64,000 bases of DNA from contig NZ_JBHLWB010000002.1 of the NCBI RefSeq assembly GCF_042433055.1, positions 67,637 to 131,636 of the forward strand, in the 5' to 3' direction. This document shows, piece by piece, positions 17,579-27,215 of this stretch (positions are counted from its first letter, which is position 1; every line of letters begins with the position of its first letter). Source of the DNA: Gallibacterium trehalosifermentans (lineage in GTDB: Bacteria > Pseudomonadota > Gammaproteobacteria > Enterobacterales > Pasteurellaceae). The notes under the pieces are model-generated. The model was not told the DNA's origin and did no database searches. It saw only the letters and a program-made list of their open reading frames with translations. Made by a program: the position numbers and the translations under genes.

Positions 17579-18106
17579 ATGGGTTTAAAAAACGTACCTG
17601 CTGGAAAAGAATTACCAGATGATATTTATGTTGTAATTGAAATTCCAGCAAATTCAGATCCAATTAAATATGAAGTTGATAAAGAAACAGGTGCATTATT
17701 TGTTGACCGTTTTATGGCAACGGCAATGTTCTACCCAGCAAACTATGGTTACATCAATAATACACTCTCTTTAGATGGCGACCCAGTAGATGTATTAGTG
17801 CCAACGCCATATCCATTACAACCAGGCTCTGTGATTCGTTGCCGTCCAGTTGGTGTTTTAAAAATGACTGATGAATCTGGTCAAGATGCAAAAGTGATTG
17901 CGGTGCCACACAGCAAATTAACAAAAGAATATGATCACATCAAAGATGTGAACGATATTCCAGCATTATTAAAAGCACAAATCCAACACTTCTTTGAAAG
18001 CTATAAAGCATTAGAAGCAGGTAAATGGGTGAAAGTTGATGGTTGGGAAGACGCTGTGGCTGCGCGTGAAGAAATCCTAACTTCATTTGAGCGTGCGAAA
18101 AAATAA
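17579..18106 (+). CDS. ppa: Inorganic pyrophosphatase
   Basis: Family I soluble pyrophosphatase, which hydrolyses PPi and so drives biosynthesis. It has 175 residues, as in E. coli. It shows the signature DGDPVDVLVPTPYPL near 64-78 with metal-binding aspartates, PANYGYINNT near 50 and EYDHIKDVNDIP near 119. It is monocistronic, with its own promoter and a strong terminator. Confidence 0.98.
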   Translation: MGLKNVPAGKELPDDIYVVIEIPANSDPIKYEVDKETGALFVDRFMATAMFYPANYGYINNTLSLDGDPVDVLVPTPYPLQPGSVIRCRPVGVLKMTDESGQDAKVIAVPHSKLTKEYDHIKDVNDIPALLKAQIQHFFESYKALEAGKWVKVDGWEDAVAAREEILTSFERAKK

Positions 18107-18122
18107 TTCATTTTTAACCTAT

Positions 18123-18158
18123 AAAAAACCGTTATACCTTACGATATAACGGTTTTTT
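18123..18158. terminator. Bidirectional terminator between ppa and the AhpD-like gene
   Basis: A perfect 14-bp stem (18123-18136 with 18145-18158) starts with six A and ends with six T, so it works in both directions between convergent genes. Confidence 0.92.
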
Positions 18159-18183
18159 GTTTTTAGACACTTACAAAAAAGCA

Positions 18184-18522
18184 TTATTCCGTTTTCAAAG
18201 TATCATACGCATCTAATACTCGTGCTGAATATACCATTGCAGCTCCCGCATTCATGGCTACGGCAACCCCTAACGCAGCAGCAATTTCTTCTTGGCTACA
18301 ACCTGCTTTGATCGCTGCATCAGTATGCACATCAATACAGCCATCACAACGAGTAGTAACTGCACAAGCTAAAGCAATGAGTTCTCTCGTTTTTGTATCT
18401 AATACACTCGCTTCGCCTGCTTTACTTAAAGTTTGATAACCTTTCATCGTATCTGGGGAAAGTTTGTTGAAGATACCTAAACGGCTCATTAATTGCGTGC
18501 GATATTTTTTCCAATCTAACAT
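18184..18522 (-). CDS. Carboxymuconolactone decarboxylase family (AhpD-like) protein
   Basis: The 112-residue alpha-helical protein carries the AhpD-type redox motif CDGCIDVH (CxxC followed by His) near residues 59-66. Such proteins often act as small peroxidase or disulfide-exchange partners; true decarboxylases lack the CxxC. It is divergent from an AraC-type regulator (18643), which probably controls it. The substrate is unknown. Confidence 0.88.
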   Translation of the reverse strand: MLDWKKYRTQLMSRLGIFNKLSPDTMKGYQTLSKAGEASVLDTKTRELIALACAVTTRCDGCIDVHTDAAIKAGCSQEEIAAALGVAVAMNAGAAMVYSARVLDAYDTLKTE

Positions 18523-18642
18523 AAGTTTTTCTCCTAATTCATTGTTATCTTGATTTAACGCAGGCTATTTTGTACCTTATAAATAAGACTTTATAGTGGT
18601 TAATGAAGCAAAAAGCTACGTTATCATCTCAATTTATAGATT

Positions 18643-19539
18643 ATGGATAATATTGATCGTCTATTAGCATTATTAGAAATTAAAACAACGATAGATGTAT
18701 TTTGTCGTTTTAAATCACCTTATTTGATTGAACATCAGCAGGCGGAGTCAGGGGTGGCGTATTTTCATTTATTACTCGATGGTAACTGTACAATGCGTGC
18801 GGGGAAGCAGGAATATCAACTCAATGCAGGTGATTTTTGTCTCTGGACAAAGGGAGGCATGCACCAAATTGGTACGCATTCTTCCACTGAACCATGGCAT
18901 CAAGAACAACAAAATGGGCTGTTGTACCGTTATAATTGTACAACGGATTCATCATTACAAATGTTATGTGGTCGTTATCAAGCGACCAATCATGCGGCAG
19001 CGGCTTTATTAAGGCTTTTGCCTGAACCGCTGATTGTTTCCTTGAAAGATATTCCGCAATTACAAGCATTATCGAGTTTAATTCATCAAGAAGCTTTAAT
19101 CCCTCATTTGGGAAGTGCCACCGCAATTAAAATGATGTGTGAATTACTACTGTTATTTGCTTTACGCCATTGTACAGAATTGCCTCAACAACAAAATCTC
19201 ATTGGTTTATTTTCTGATCCAGTGTTAAGTAAAGTAATGGCCACAGTACTACAAGATCTTTCTGTGAGTTATACTACAGAACAACTGGCTCAGATGGCGT
19301 ATCTTTCAAGAGCAACATTTGCTCGCAAAATTCACCAAGCTACAGGTATGGGGATCCAAACCTTAATTCGTATTTTTAAGCTCTCAATGGCAGCAAAATT
19401 ATTAAGCAAAACACAACTTAATATTGTGCAGGTAATGGAAAAAATAGGTTATCAGTCAGAAACCGCTTTTAATGAAGCATTTAAAGCGCAATTTGGTATG
19501 ACCCCCGCTCATTATCGGAAAGTGTCTCGGGTAAGGTAA
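18643..19539 (+). CDS. AraC family transcriptional regulator with cupin domain
   Basis: The 298-residue protein has an N-terminal cupin-like sensor domain (DGNCTMRAGKQEYQLNAGDFC near 50-70) and two C-terminal helix-turn-helix motifs. The first lies near 225-250 (TTEQLAQMAYLSRATFARKI), and the second includes VMEKIGYQSETAFNEAFKAQ near 266. It belongs to the cupin_6 AraC group often paired with small oxidoreductases. It is divergent from the AhpD-like gene across 120 bases. The inducer is unknown. Confidence 0.92.
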   Translation: MDNIDRLLALLEIKTTIDVFCRFKSPYLIEHQQAESGVAYFHLLLDGNCTMRAGKQEYQLNAGDFCLWTKGGMHQIGTHSSTEPWHQEQQNGLLYRYNCTTDSSLQMLCGRYQATNHAAAALLRLLPEPLIVSLKDIPQLQALSSLIHQEALIPHLGSATAIKMMCELLLLFALRHCTELPQQQNLIGLFSDPVLSKVMATVLQDLSVSYTTEQLAQMAYLSRATFARKIHQATGMGIQTLIRIFKLSMAAKLLSKTQLNIVQVMEKIGYQSETAFNEAFKAQFGMTPAHYRKVSRVR

Positions 19540-19628
19540 TGACGTTTAATTAACAACTCTAAAGATAAGTTGGATATAAAATACCCGACTGATAAACCAT
19601 AATATTTAGCGCTATATGCACAAACAAT

Positions 19629-20456
19629 TTAGCAATGTTTTAGCCATTCTCGGTTTGCGAGTAATTGATCAATATTTGGCATTACATTTTCCCAAAGTAA
19701 AAAGGCATGCGCTGCTTGGGCGACTAACATTCCTAATCCATCACTGCACGCAGGAATGGCTAACTGGCGGCAATGTTGTAGAAAGGGGGTTTCTCCGTTT
19801 GGAGTGTATTGCATATCGTAAGTACGCTGACACTGTTGCAATACCGTATCAGAAACAGGGGCAACTTGTCCGTGTAAACCACTGGAAGTGGCATTAATCA
19901 CAACATCAAAGGATTGTTGTGGAATTTCGTCTAGTGTAGTGGCTTGAATTTCACCATAGACAGAGAATTTTTCAGCTAAGGCTTGGGCTTTTGTTAAGGT
20001 ACGGTTCGCAAGGGTTATTTTTTGTTTTGCTTGCAATAAGGGATATAGCACGCCTTTTGTCGCTCCACCCGCACCAAGCAATAAAATGTGTTGATTTGGT
20101 GCTAACCAGCCGAGTCGTTGTAAGTCTGTTACTAACCCCGCACCATCGGTATTGTCTGCATAAAGAGAGCCATCTTCTAGGCGTTTTAAGGTATTACACG
20201 CTTGCGCTAATTGGCAGCGTTCACTATGTTGATCTGCAAGTTGAAATGCACGTTCTTTAAATGGTGCAGTAATATTACAGCCATTGGCACCTTGTTGAAA
20301 AAATTGCATTAGTTGTTGCTCAAAATCATTTAAATCACCTAATTCAGCGACATAAGTCAGTTTTTTGTCTGTTTGTTGAGCAAAAAGTTGATGAATTATG
20401 GGCGATTTACTTTGAGCAATGGGATTGCCCCAAACGGCATAATGATGTTGTTGCAT
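19629..20456 (-). CDS. aroE: Shikimate dehydrogenase
   Basis: AroE reduces 3-dehydroshikimate with NADPH in the aromatic pathway. It has 275 residues. The N-terminal substrate site is WGNPIAQSKSPIIHQLF (9-25), with the catalytic lysine in TAPFKERAF near 65, the dinucleotide motif LLGAGGATKGVLYPL near 127, and NATSSGLHG near 187. It is the last gene of the tsaC-aroE group read leftwards; the tsaC stop is eight bases upstream. Confidence 0.97.
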   Translation of the reverse strand: MQQHHYAVWGNPIAQSKSPIIHQLFAQQTDKKLTYVAELGDLNDFEQQLMQFFQQGANGCNITAPFKERAFQLADQHSERCQLAQACNTLKRLEDGSLYADNTDGAGLVTDLQRLGWLAPNQHILLLGAGGATKGVLYPLLQAKQKITLANRTLTKAQALAEKFSVYGEIQATTLDEIPQQSFDVVINATSSGLHGQVAPVSDTVLQQCQRTYDMQYTPNGETPFLQHCRQLAIPACSDGLGMLVAQAAHAFLLWENVMPNIDQLLANREWLKHC

Positions 20457-20464
20457 AACTCTAT

Positions 20465-21028
20465 TTATCCTTGTCTAACAATTTGATTCGTAAAGAGATT
20501 CCTTATTTCAGAGGGATTTTTTGCCTTACCCACGTCAGCTTGTAATACAGGAAATTTTTCACCAAATTGGGCGAGAACTTCCTGATAATGACGGCAAGGA
20601 GGTTGTCCCGTTAAATTAGCACTCGTTGAAGTGATTGGCATATTGGCTTGTTGGCAAAGTGCAACCACTGCTGGGTGTTGGCATAAACGAACAGCGACAC
20701 TATTAAATTTTCCTGTCAATAATGGTGAAACTGTTGTCTGTACTGGTGCGATCCAAGTCGTTGGTCTTGGGTAAACTCGTTGGATTCGTTGTAAGAGTTC
20801 GGGAGATAATTGGTCAAATGCAATAATCTGTTGAAAAAAATCTAAAGTGGGTGCAATTAAAATTAAGCCTTTCTCTACTGGGCGTTGTTTTAACGCTAAT
20901 AATTTTTGGATTGCTTGATCATTAAAGGGATTACACCCTAGTCCAAAAACAGCTTCGGTGGGATAGGCAATGACTTCTCCATTTTGGAGTTGAGTAACAA
21001 TATGTTTAAGATTATTCATTTGTTTCAT
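20465..21028 (-). CDS. tsaC: Threonylcarbamoyl-AMP synthase TsaC
   Basis: This YrdC/Sua5-family enzyme makes threonylcarbamoyl-AMP for the t6A37 modification of ANN-decoding tRNAs. It has 187 residues, like the short E. coli TsaC. The YrdC pattern is clear: IAYPTEAVFGLGCNP near 20, KRPVEKGLILI near 47 and PITSTSANLTGQPP near 131. Its start lies within the 3' end of the zinc-finger gene (17-base overlap), and aroE follows, the same order as in many gammaproteobacteria. Confidence 0.96.
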   Translation of the reverse strand: MKQMNNLKHIVTQLQNGEVIAYPTEAVFGLGCNPFNDQAIQKLLALKQRPVEKGLILIAPTLDFFQQIIAFDQLSPELLQRIQRVYPRPTTWIAPVQTTVSPLLTGKFNSVAVRLCQHPAVVALCQQANMPITSTSANLTGQPPCRHYQEVLAQFGEKFPVLQADVGKAKNPSEIRNLFTNQIVRQG

Positions 21029-21566
21029 AAAAAATATGTTTACAACTTTTGTTTAAACATTGATAACTAATGCGTTGTTCGGTCAAATTTTTTCTATATG
21101 CTAGTGGAAAATGGCATTGGGGACACGCTTTTTCAACAGGTTGTTGGGCAACATTAAAGCGACATTGTGGATAATGGTTGCAAGCAAAAAAAACTTTACC
21201 TTTTGCACCACGTTTAGCAATCAACTTTCCTTGGCGACAAGTAGGACAAGTTACGGGTTGGTAATCCTGTTTTTCGGGTTCGTCATTCACAATAAAATGG
21301 CATAGTGGATAATTGCTACAACCAATAAACATTCCAAATTGCCCACGTCGTAAAACCAATGGGTGTTCACATTCAGGGCAGTATTCTGGTAAGACTTTAA
21401 GTATTTCACCAAGCGTTTGCGATTGTAATGGCTTTAGGTAATCACACACAGGATATTGACTGCAACCTAAAAATAAGCCTTTCTTGCCACGTTTTAACTG
21501 TAAAAAATGCCCACATTGCGGGCATTTCTCAGCGGATTTGTGAGCGGTAAAAAGTGTATCACGCAT
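21012..21566 (-). CDS. Topoisomerase-type C4 zinc-finger protein (YrdD-like)
   Basis: The 184-residue protein consists of four tandem topoisomerase I C-terminal zinc ribbons: CPQCGHF..CSQYPVC near 15-41, CPECEHP..CSNYPLC near 63-88, CPTCRQGK..CNHYPQC near 104-130 and CPQCHFP..CLNKSCK near 145-175. No catalytic domain is present, so it is a stand-alone DNA- or RNA-binding protein of the YrdD type. It sits upstream of tsaC-aroE with overlap and two bases after rraB. Confidence 0.93.
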   Translation of the reverse strand: MRDTLFTAHKSAEKCPQCGHFLQLKRGKKGLFLGCSQYPVCDYLKPLQSQTLGEILKVLPEYCPECEHPLVLRRGQFGMFIGCSNYPLCHFIVNDEPEKQDYQPVTCPTCRQGKLIAKRGAKGKVFFACNHYPQCRFNVAQQPVEKACPQCHFPLAYRKNLTEQRISYQCLNKSCKHIFYETNE

Positions 21567-21568
21567 GA

Positions 21569-21970
21569 TTAATCTTCATCGTCGAAAAATTCGCCATCTT
21601 CACCATATTCATCTTCATCATCATTAGGATCTTCAAAATAGGTTCCCCAACCATCGTAAGTTCCTTGATGTTTTTTGATAAGAGGTAATAATTCTGTTTG
21701 CTGTGCATCAATTAGTTCGGCTTTTAGCTCAATTTCACTAATAATATCAAAGCAATAAACTTCCACACCATCGTCGGTTTCTAGCTCTTCCGCTTCAGAT
21801 ATTTCATAGCCAAGTTTAAAGGCATCAAGGGCAATTTTTTCCAATTTATCGAAATCATGATGAGAAATATGGTGTTCAATAATATATAACGCATCAGGAT
21901 CACTGCCATCATTTAAAAGCTGATCAATAATTTCCCTTGTTTCTTGTTGTAAAGCGGTAAGTGCTGACAT
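21569..21970 (-). CDS. rraB: Regulator of ribonuclease E activity B
   Basis: The 133-residue acidic protein matches RraB/YjgD. It has the ETREIIDQLLNDGSDPDALYIIEHH start, the YDGWGTYFE motif near 106 and a C-terminal tail of Asp/Glu residues. RraB binds RNase E and inhibits part of its activity, changing mRNA turnover. It is the first gene of the compact leftward run rraB, zinc-finger gene, tsaC, aroE. Confidence 0.93.
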   Translation of the reverse strand: MSALTALQQETREIIDQLLNDGSDPDALYIIEHHISHHDFDKLEKIALDAFKLGYEISEAEELETDDGVEVYCFDIISEIELKAELIDAQQTELLPLIKKHQGTYDGWGTYFEDPNDDEDEYGEDGEFFDDED

Positions 21971-22041
21971 AGTTAAAGCCTCATCTTGCGTGATAAAAAT
22001 TGTATTCTAGAGGCTAATGTCTTGATTCACAAGCAAGTAGA

Positions 22042-22398
22042 TCAAAATAACCACGTTTTTTCATTGAAGAGAGGCATTTCTTTATGTATCGCCCGTAATC
22101 CTTTAATTGAACGAACGATAAACCAAATAAAAGTAAAGAGTAATACGAAATAACCAATAAAAACTAAAGAAAAAACCACCCCAATCGCACTATATAACAA
22201 GCCAATCCAAAAGGTTCTGATTTGATACGTAAAATGGCTTTCAAGGTAAGAACCATGAGCATCATCACGGAAAATATACGCAATAATGACACCGATAATA
22301 CTTAATGAACCGCCGAAAAATACGGAAACAATATAAAGCCAATAAGTAATCGTTGCCCATTTTTTCGTGTTTTCAAGTTGATAAATTGTAGGTTCCAT
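22042..22398 (-). CDS. DUF4870-like small membrane protein
   Basis: The likely start is ATG 22398 (MEPTIYQLENTKKW), preceded by AAGGAAA, giving 118 residues; a longer frame from 22488 lacks a ribosome site. It has about three hydrophobic helices (near 16-40, 58-85 and 88-105), with the DUF4870 pattern YIFRDDAHGSYLESHFTYQIRTFW in the middle. The function is unknown; the family is widespread in Pasteurellaceae and Neisseria. It is convergent with nothing and apparently monocistronic. Confidence 0.8.
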   Translation of the reverse strand: MEPTIYQLENTKKWATITYWLYIVSVFFGGSLSIIGVIIAYIFRDDAHGSYLESHFTYQIRTFWIGLLYSAIGVVFSLVFIGYFVLLFTFIWFIVRSIKGLRAIHKEMPLFNEKTWLF

Positions 22399-22548
22399 AT
22401 CATTTTCCTTTTCAAATTGTAGATAAAAATTTTCTCTACTATAGAACGAAAAAAGGCAAAGATCACATAAAAAATCGAGATTGATCAAGAATTAAAAACG
22501 AGCTTTCAACACAACCTCAACGACTATAACAAACGTATAACACAGAAA

Positions 22549-22608
22549 TTGAGCTAGATCAGATAATAATGAAATACCTCAAAAAGGGGAGCTTCAAATA
22601 GCTATAAT
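22549..22608 (+). promoter_or_regulatory. FNR-like site and -10 element upstream of adhE
   Basis: TTGAGCTAGATCAG (22549-22562) matches 8 of the 10 defined bases of the FNR box. TATAAT lies at 22603-22608, which places the box centre near -60 relative to the expected start, a class I activator position. A GGAG ribosome site is at about 22638-22641. Confidence 0.5.
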
Positions 22609-22649
22609 TTTATTAGTTAAAATAATTTTTAATTTTTGGAGAAATCATT

Positions 22650-25265
22650 ATGAATAAGACAACTGAAGTGGCTGTCAGTCCAGCGCAAGCAGAAGTGGAT
22701 CAACTTGTTGCCAACGGTTTAGTGGCGTTAGAAGAATTTCGGCAACTTAACCAACAACAAATTGATTATATTGTAGCAAAAGCATCTGTAGCAGCACTGG
22801 ATCAACATGGTGTGTTGGCAATGCACGCTTATGAAGAAACTGGTCGTGGTGTATTTGAAGATAAAGCGACTAAAAATTTATTTGCGTGTGAATATGTCGT
22901 CAATAATATGCGCCATTTAAAAACTGTGGGGGTCATTAAAGAAGATGATGTAACTGGTATTACTGAGATCGCTGATCCAGTTGGGGTAGTTTGCGGTATT
23001 ACTCCAACAACTAATCCGACATCAACTACCATTTTTAAATCATTAATTGCTTTAAAAACTCGAAATCCAATCGTGTTTGCTTTCCACCCTTCAGCACAAC
23101 AAAGTTCTGCACACGCTGCACAAGTGGTTTATGAAGCTGCAGTGCAAGCAGGTGCGCCAAAAAATTGTATCCAATGGATAGAACACCCATCTATGGAAGG
23201 TACCCAAGCCTTAATGAAACATTCTGGTATTGCCACTATTTTGGCAACAGGCGGTAATGCGATGGTAGAGGCAGCTTATTCTTGTGGTAAACCAGCGTTA
23301 GGTGTTGGGGCAGGTAATGTGCCAGCATATGTGGAAAAAAGTGCAAATTTAAAACAAGCCGTTCACGATATTGTAATGTCAAAATCATTCGATAACGGCA
23401 TGATTTGTGCCAGTGAACAAGCTGCGATAGTTGATAAAGAAATCTATGATGATTTTGTCAAAGAGATGCAATCTTATGGCGTGTATTTGGTCAATAAGAA
23501 AGAGAAAGCGTTACTTGAAGAATATATCTTTGGCGCAAAAGCAAATAGCACCAACTGTGCTATGGCAAAATTAAATGCTGCTGTGGTGGGGAAACCAGCT
23601 GCTTGGATTGCAGAACAAGCAGGATTCAGTGTTCCCGCAAATACCAATATTCTGCTTGCAGAATGTAAAGAGGTTGGCGTAAAAGAGCCACTTACTCGTG
23701 AAAAATTATCGCCAGTATTGGCATTATTAAAAGCAGAAAGTGTCGAAGATGGCTTAAATAAAGCAGAACAAATGGTGGAATTTCACGGTTTAGGACACTC
23801 TGCGGCAATTCATACTTCTGATGCGGAATTAGCGAAAACCTTTGGTGAACGTGTGAAAGCGATTCGTGTGATTTGGAATTCACCGTCAACATTTGGTGGT
23901 ATTGGTGATGTGTATAACTCTTTCCTACCATCATTGACTTTAGGGTGTGGTTCTTACGGTAAAAACTCCGTTGGTAACAATGTTAGTGCGGTGAATTTAT
24001 TAAATATCAAACGAGTTGGCAGACGGAGAAATAATATGCAATGGTTCAAAGTACCTTCAAAAATCTATTTTGAACGTGATTCAATTCAATATCTACAATC
24101 AATGAAAGGCGTTGAGCGTGTTGTCATTGTAACCGACCGTGTGATGGTGGATTTAGGATTTGTCGAGAAAATTGCAAAGCAACTCACGATGCGCGGTGAT
24201 CACGTAACTTATCAATTATTTGCTGACGTTGAACCAGATCCGAGTATTGCAACAGTCCGTCGAGGGGTTGAATTATTGCGTAATTTCCAACCAGATACCA
24301 TTATTGCATTAGGTGGTGGTTCGGCAATGGACGCGGCGAAAGTTATGTGGTTATTCTATGAACAGCCAGAAGTAGATTTCCGTGATCTTGTACAGAAATT
24401 TATGGATATTCGCAAACGTGCATTTAAATTCCCACAATTAGGGCGTAAAGCGAAATTTATTGGTATCCCAACTACCTCTGGTACAGGTTCGGAAGTTACA
24501 CCATTTGCGGTAATTAGTGAGGGAGATAAAAAATATCCTATCGCTGACTACTCATTAACCCCAACGATTGCGATTGTTGACCCTGCATTAACCATGACGG
24601 TACCTGCTCATGTAGCGGCAGATTCTGGCTATGATGTATTGGTTCATGCAACCGAAGCCTATGTTTCAACCTTAGCCAATGACTTTACTGATGGTTTAGC
24701 CTTACAAGCGATTAAATTGGTATTTGAATTCTTAGAACGTTCGGTGAAAAATGGAGCAAGCGATCCAGAAGCAAGAGAGAGAATGCATAATGCGTCAACG
24801 ATTGCAGGTATGGCATTTGCAAATGCGTTCTTAGGTATGACGCACTCATTAGCCCATAAAGTTGGCGGTCGTTTCCATACACCACACGGTAGAACCAATG
24901 CGATTTTAATGCCATATGTGATTCGTTATAACGGTACTCGCCCAACCAAAACAGCGACTTGGCCGAAATACAATTACTATAAAGCAGATGTTAAATATCA
25001 AGAAATTGCTAGAATGCTTGGGTTACCATGCTCAACCCCAGAAGAAGCGGTACAAGCTTATGCACAAGCATGTAAAGAATTGGGACAACGTATTGGTATT
25101 AAAATGTCTTTCAAAGAGCAAGGTATCAATGAGCAAGAATTTATGGAAGCTCGCCGTGATTTAGCATTACTTGCCTTTGAAGATCAATGTTCACCAGCAA
25201 ACCCTCGTTTACCGATGGTTGAAGATATGATGGAAATCTTAACCAAAGCGTATTACGGTGAATAA
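22650..25265 (+). CDS. adhE: Bifunctional acetaldehyde-CoA / alcohol dehydrogenase
   Basis: AdhE converts acetyl-CoA to acetaldehyde and ethanol and regenerates NAD+ during fermentation; it forms spirosomes. It has 871 residues. The N-terminal aldehyde dehydrogenase has the catalytic cysteine in NGMICASEQ near 248. A linker leads at about 450 to the iron-dependent alcohol dehydrogenase, with GGGSAMDAAKVMW near 555 and the metal-binding histidines in MTHSLAHKVGG and FHTPHGRTNA near 730-750. It is monocistronic with an FNR-like box upstream and a strong terminator downstream, consistent with anaerobic induction. Confidence 0.98.
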   Translation: MNKTTEVAVSPAQAEVDQLVANGLVALEEFRQLNQQQIDYIVAKASVAALDQHGVLAMHAYEETGRGVFEDKATKNLFACEYVVNNMRHLKTVGVIKEDDVTGITEIADPVGVVCGITPTTNPTSTTIFKSLIALKTRNPIVFAFHPSAQQSSAHAAQVVYEAAVQAGAPKNCIQWIEHPSMEGTQALMKHSGIATILATGGNAMVEAAYSCGKPALGVGAGNVPAYVEKSANLKQAVHDIVMSKSFDNGMICASEQAAIVDKEIYDDFVKEMQSYGVYLVNKKEKALLEEYIFGAKANSTNCAMAKLNAAVVGKPAAWIAEQAGFSVPANTNILLAECKEVGVKEPLTREKLSPVLALLKAESVEDGLNKAEQMVEFHGLGHSAAIHTSDAELAKTFGERVKAIRVIWNSPSTFGGIGDVYNSFLPSLTLGCGSYGKNSVGNNVSAVNLLNIKRVGRRRNNMQWFKVPSKIYFERDSIQYLQSMKGVERVVIVTDRVMVDLGFVEKIAKQLTMRGDHVTYQLFADVEPDPSIATVRRGVELLRNFQPDTIIALGGGSAMDAAKVMWLFYEQPEVDFRDLVQKFMDIRKRAFKFPQLGRKAKFIGIPTTSGTGSEVTPFAVISEGDKKYPIADYSLTPTIAIVDPALTMTVPAHVAADSGYDVLVHATEAYVSTLANDFTDGLALQAIKLVFEFLERSVKNGASDPEARERMHNASTIAGMAFANAFLGMTHSLAHKVGGRFHTPHGRTNAILMPYVIRYNGTRPTKTATWPKYNYYKADVKYQEIARMLGLPCSTPEEAVQAYAQACKELGQRIGIKMSFKEQGINEQEFMEARRDLALLAFEDQCSPANPRLPMVEDMMEILTKAYYGE

Positions 25266-25295
25266 AACGTATTAATATAGATCATTTACGCTATT

Positions 25296-25324
25296 AATCC
25301 CCGCATAAAGTGGGGATTTTTTTT
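25296..25324 (+). terminator. adhE terminator
   Basis: AATCCCC (25296-25302) pairs with GGGGATT (25312-25318) and is followed by a run of eight T, 30 bases after the adhE stop. Confidence 0.88.
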
Positions 25325-25406
25325 CGATTGTATAATCTGGCATTGCGAGGAATTAATGTTTATTAATACAATGGCAGCTATTCCTATCCGAAGAGAAAGA
25401 AACATT

Positions 25407-27116
25407 ATGAAAAAATATTCTGTATTAACTCGAGTTGCTAAATATTTGATTGGTATTATCTTTTTGGCGAGTGGTTGTATTACTTTAGTCTTTTCTATTT
25501 TACTCAGTAGCCAGAATGATGCAGAAGCGATCAATTTAGCGGGGTCATTACGAATGCAAGCTTATCGTTTAATTTACCAAATGGAACATGATCCCAGCAC
25601 ATTACAACAGAATATTGCAACCTATAATCAAACATTGGATTCAGAGATTTTAGAGCGTATTCAAACTAGTTTTTTTGTTTCCATAAGTGTGAAAACAGCT
25701 TATCAAGATGTATTAGCACATTGGCAAACAATGGAAGAGTTTGTTCATCAGAATCAAGTTGAGAAATATCAACAGCAAGTAGATAAATATGTACAAAAAG
25801 TCGATCAATTTGTGGTGGTGTTACAACATTTTTCAGAACGGAAGATTATTCTTGCGATTCTAATGAGTATTTTCTCAATTATTACTATTTTAGGCATTGG
25901 TTCTTATCTTATCTGGTTTATGAAACGAGAAGTAATGAATCCAGTGGCTAAATTAGTGAAAGCCAGTACCCAAGTACAAACAGGACATTTCAAACACATT
26001 CAACTTGATACAAATAAACCAAATGAATTAGGGACTTTATCGGAAACCTTTACCACGATGTCAAATGAGTTACAAAAACTTTATTGGTTTCTTGAAGATA
26101 AGGTGCGAGAAAAAACACAAAAATTAAGCCAATTAAACCGCACCTTATCGATGTTGTTCCATACTTCGCAAAAAATCACTCATACAGATTTAGATTACAA
26201 CAAATTAGTTGAAGTGTTAGCAGATATTCAAGTGAGTGAACATTTGCGTTATATCGAATTAATCGTATATGGTGCAGAACACCTTAATCTTTCGGCGGGG
26301 AATAAGGAAGAACATTACCCTTGGCAACAGCAAAAAATTAGTGTTCATGGGCAAGAGTTATCTTGTTTGCGTTGGCAAGCAGGATTGCCATGTCCTGATT
26401 TACGTTTAATGCAAAGTTTAGCGCAAATGTTTGGACGAGCAATTTATTTTATCCAAATGCAACGACAACAACAGCAATTAGTCTTAATGGAAGAGCGTTC
26501 TATTATTGCACGAGAATTGCATGACTCATTGGCACAGGTATTAGCATTCTTACAAATTCAACTAACCCTGTTAAAACATACGTTAAAAAATGATGAACCA
26601 ACGGCGCAAGAGAAAAGTTTTAAAATTATTGCGGATTTTGAACAAGCCTTAAATGATGGTTATGTTCAGTTGCGAGAGTTGCTTTCCACATTCCGCTTGA
26701 CCATTCAAGAGGCTAATCTGAAAGTGGCGTTAGAACAGGTAATTGAATCATTACAGAATCAAACCGATGCGCAAATTACTTTAGAATGCTCATTACCATC
26801 GCAAATCTTCACAGCTCAACAATTAGTGCATGCGTTGCAAGTGATTCGGGAAGCCTTGTTGAATGCAATTAAACATTCACAAGCGACATTAATTGAAGTG
26901 ATTGCTCATACTAACCAAGATGGTGAAAATGAAATTATTATTGCCGATAATGGCGTGGGAATTCCGTCATTAGAGGAGCCAGAAGGGCATTATGGTTTGA
27001 ATATTATGCAGGAACGGACAGCGCAATTAAATGCAACATTACAGATTCAATTACGTCCAACAGGTGGAACAGAAGTAAGAATTTTATTATCTGATCCTTT
27101 TATGAATAAGGAATAG
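25407..27116 (+). CDS. narQ: Nitrate/nitrite sensor histidine kinase NarQ
   Basis: The likely start is ATG 25407 (MKKYSVLTRVAKYL) after GAGAAAGA, giving 569 residues. TM1 is near 14-36 and TM2 near 155-175. The periplasmic nitrate-binding P-box is NLAGSLRMQAYRL near 45. HAMP follows TM2, then a central cysteine-containing module, then a NarL-type kinase core with the HPK_7-like box IARELHDSLAQVL near 370 (phospho-His) and the ATP-site ADNGVGI near 515. It phosphorylates NarP/NarL response regulators, which are not in the window. Its position directly before the nap operon fits nitrate control of Nap. Confidence 0.94.
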   Translation: MKKYSVLTRVAKYLIGIIFLASGCITLVFSILLSSQNDAEAINLAGSLRMQAYRLIYQMEHDPSTLQQNIATYNQTLDSEILERIQTSFFVSISVKTAYQDVLAHWQTMEEFVHQNQVEKYQQQVDKYVQKVDQFVVVLQHFSERKIILAILMSIFSIITILGIGSYLIWFMKREVMNPVAKLVKASTQVQTGHFKHIQLDTNKPNELGTLSETFTTMSNELQKLYWFLEDKVREKTQKLSQLNRTLSMLFHTSQKITHTDLDYNKLVEVLADIQVSEHLRYIELIVYGAEHLNLSAGNKEEHYPWQQQKISVHGQELSCLRWQAGLPCPDLRLMQSLAQMFGRAIYFIQMQRQQQQLVLMEERSIIARELHDSLAQVLAFLQIQLTLLKHTLKNDEPTAQEKSFKIIADFEQALNDGYVQLRELLSTFRLTIQEANLKVALEQVIESLQNQTDAQITLECSLPSQIFTAQQLVHALQVIREALLNAIKHSQATLIEVIAHTNQDGENEIIIADNGVGIPSLEEPEGHYGLNIMQERTAQLNATLQIQLRPTGGTEVRILLSDPFMNKE

Positions 27117-27215
27117 GGCGTTCTCATTTAGCGAGGTTTTCTTAATGCAGGCTGTGCTGCTGTTTTTATAAGAAAAATGATTGCCGAGTATAGAATATTG
27201 GCAAAGCAGCAGAAA

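Noticed and set aside
27117..27180. narQ terminator
   Set aside because: Only a 4-bp GCAG/CTGC stem before T5 was found, too weak to call.
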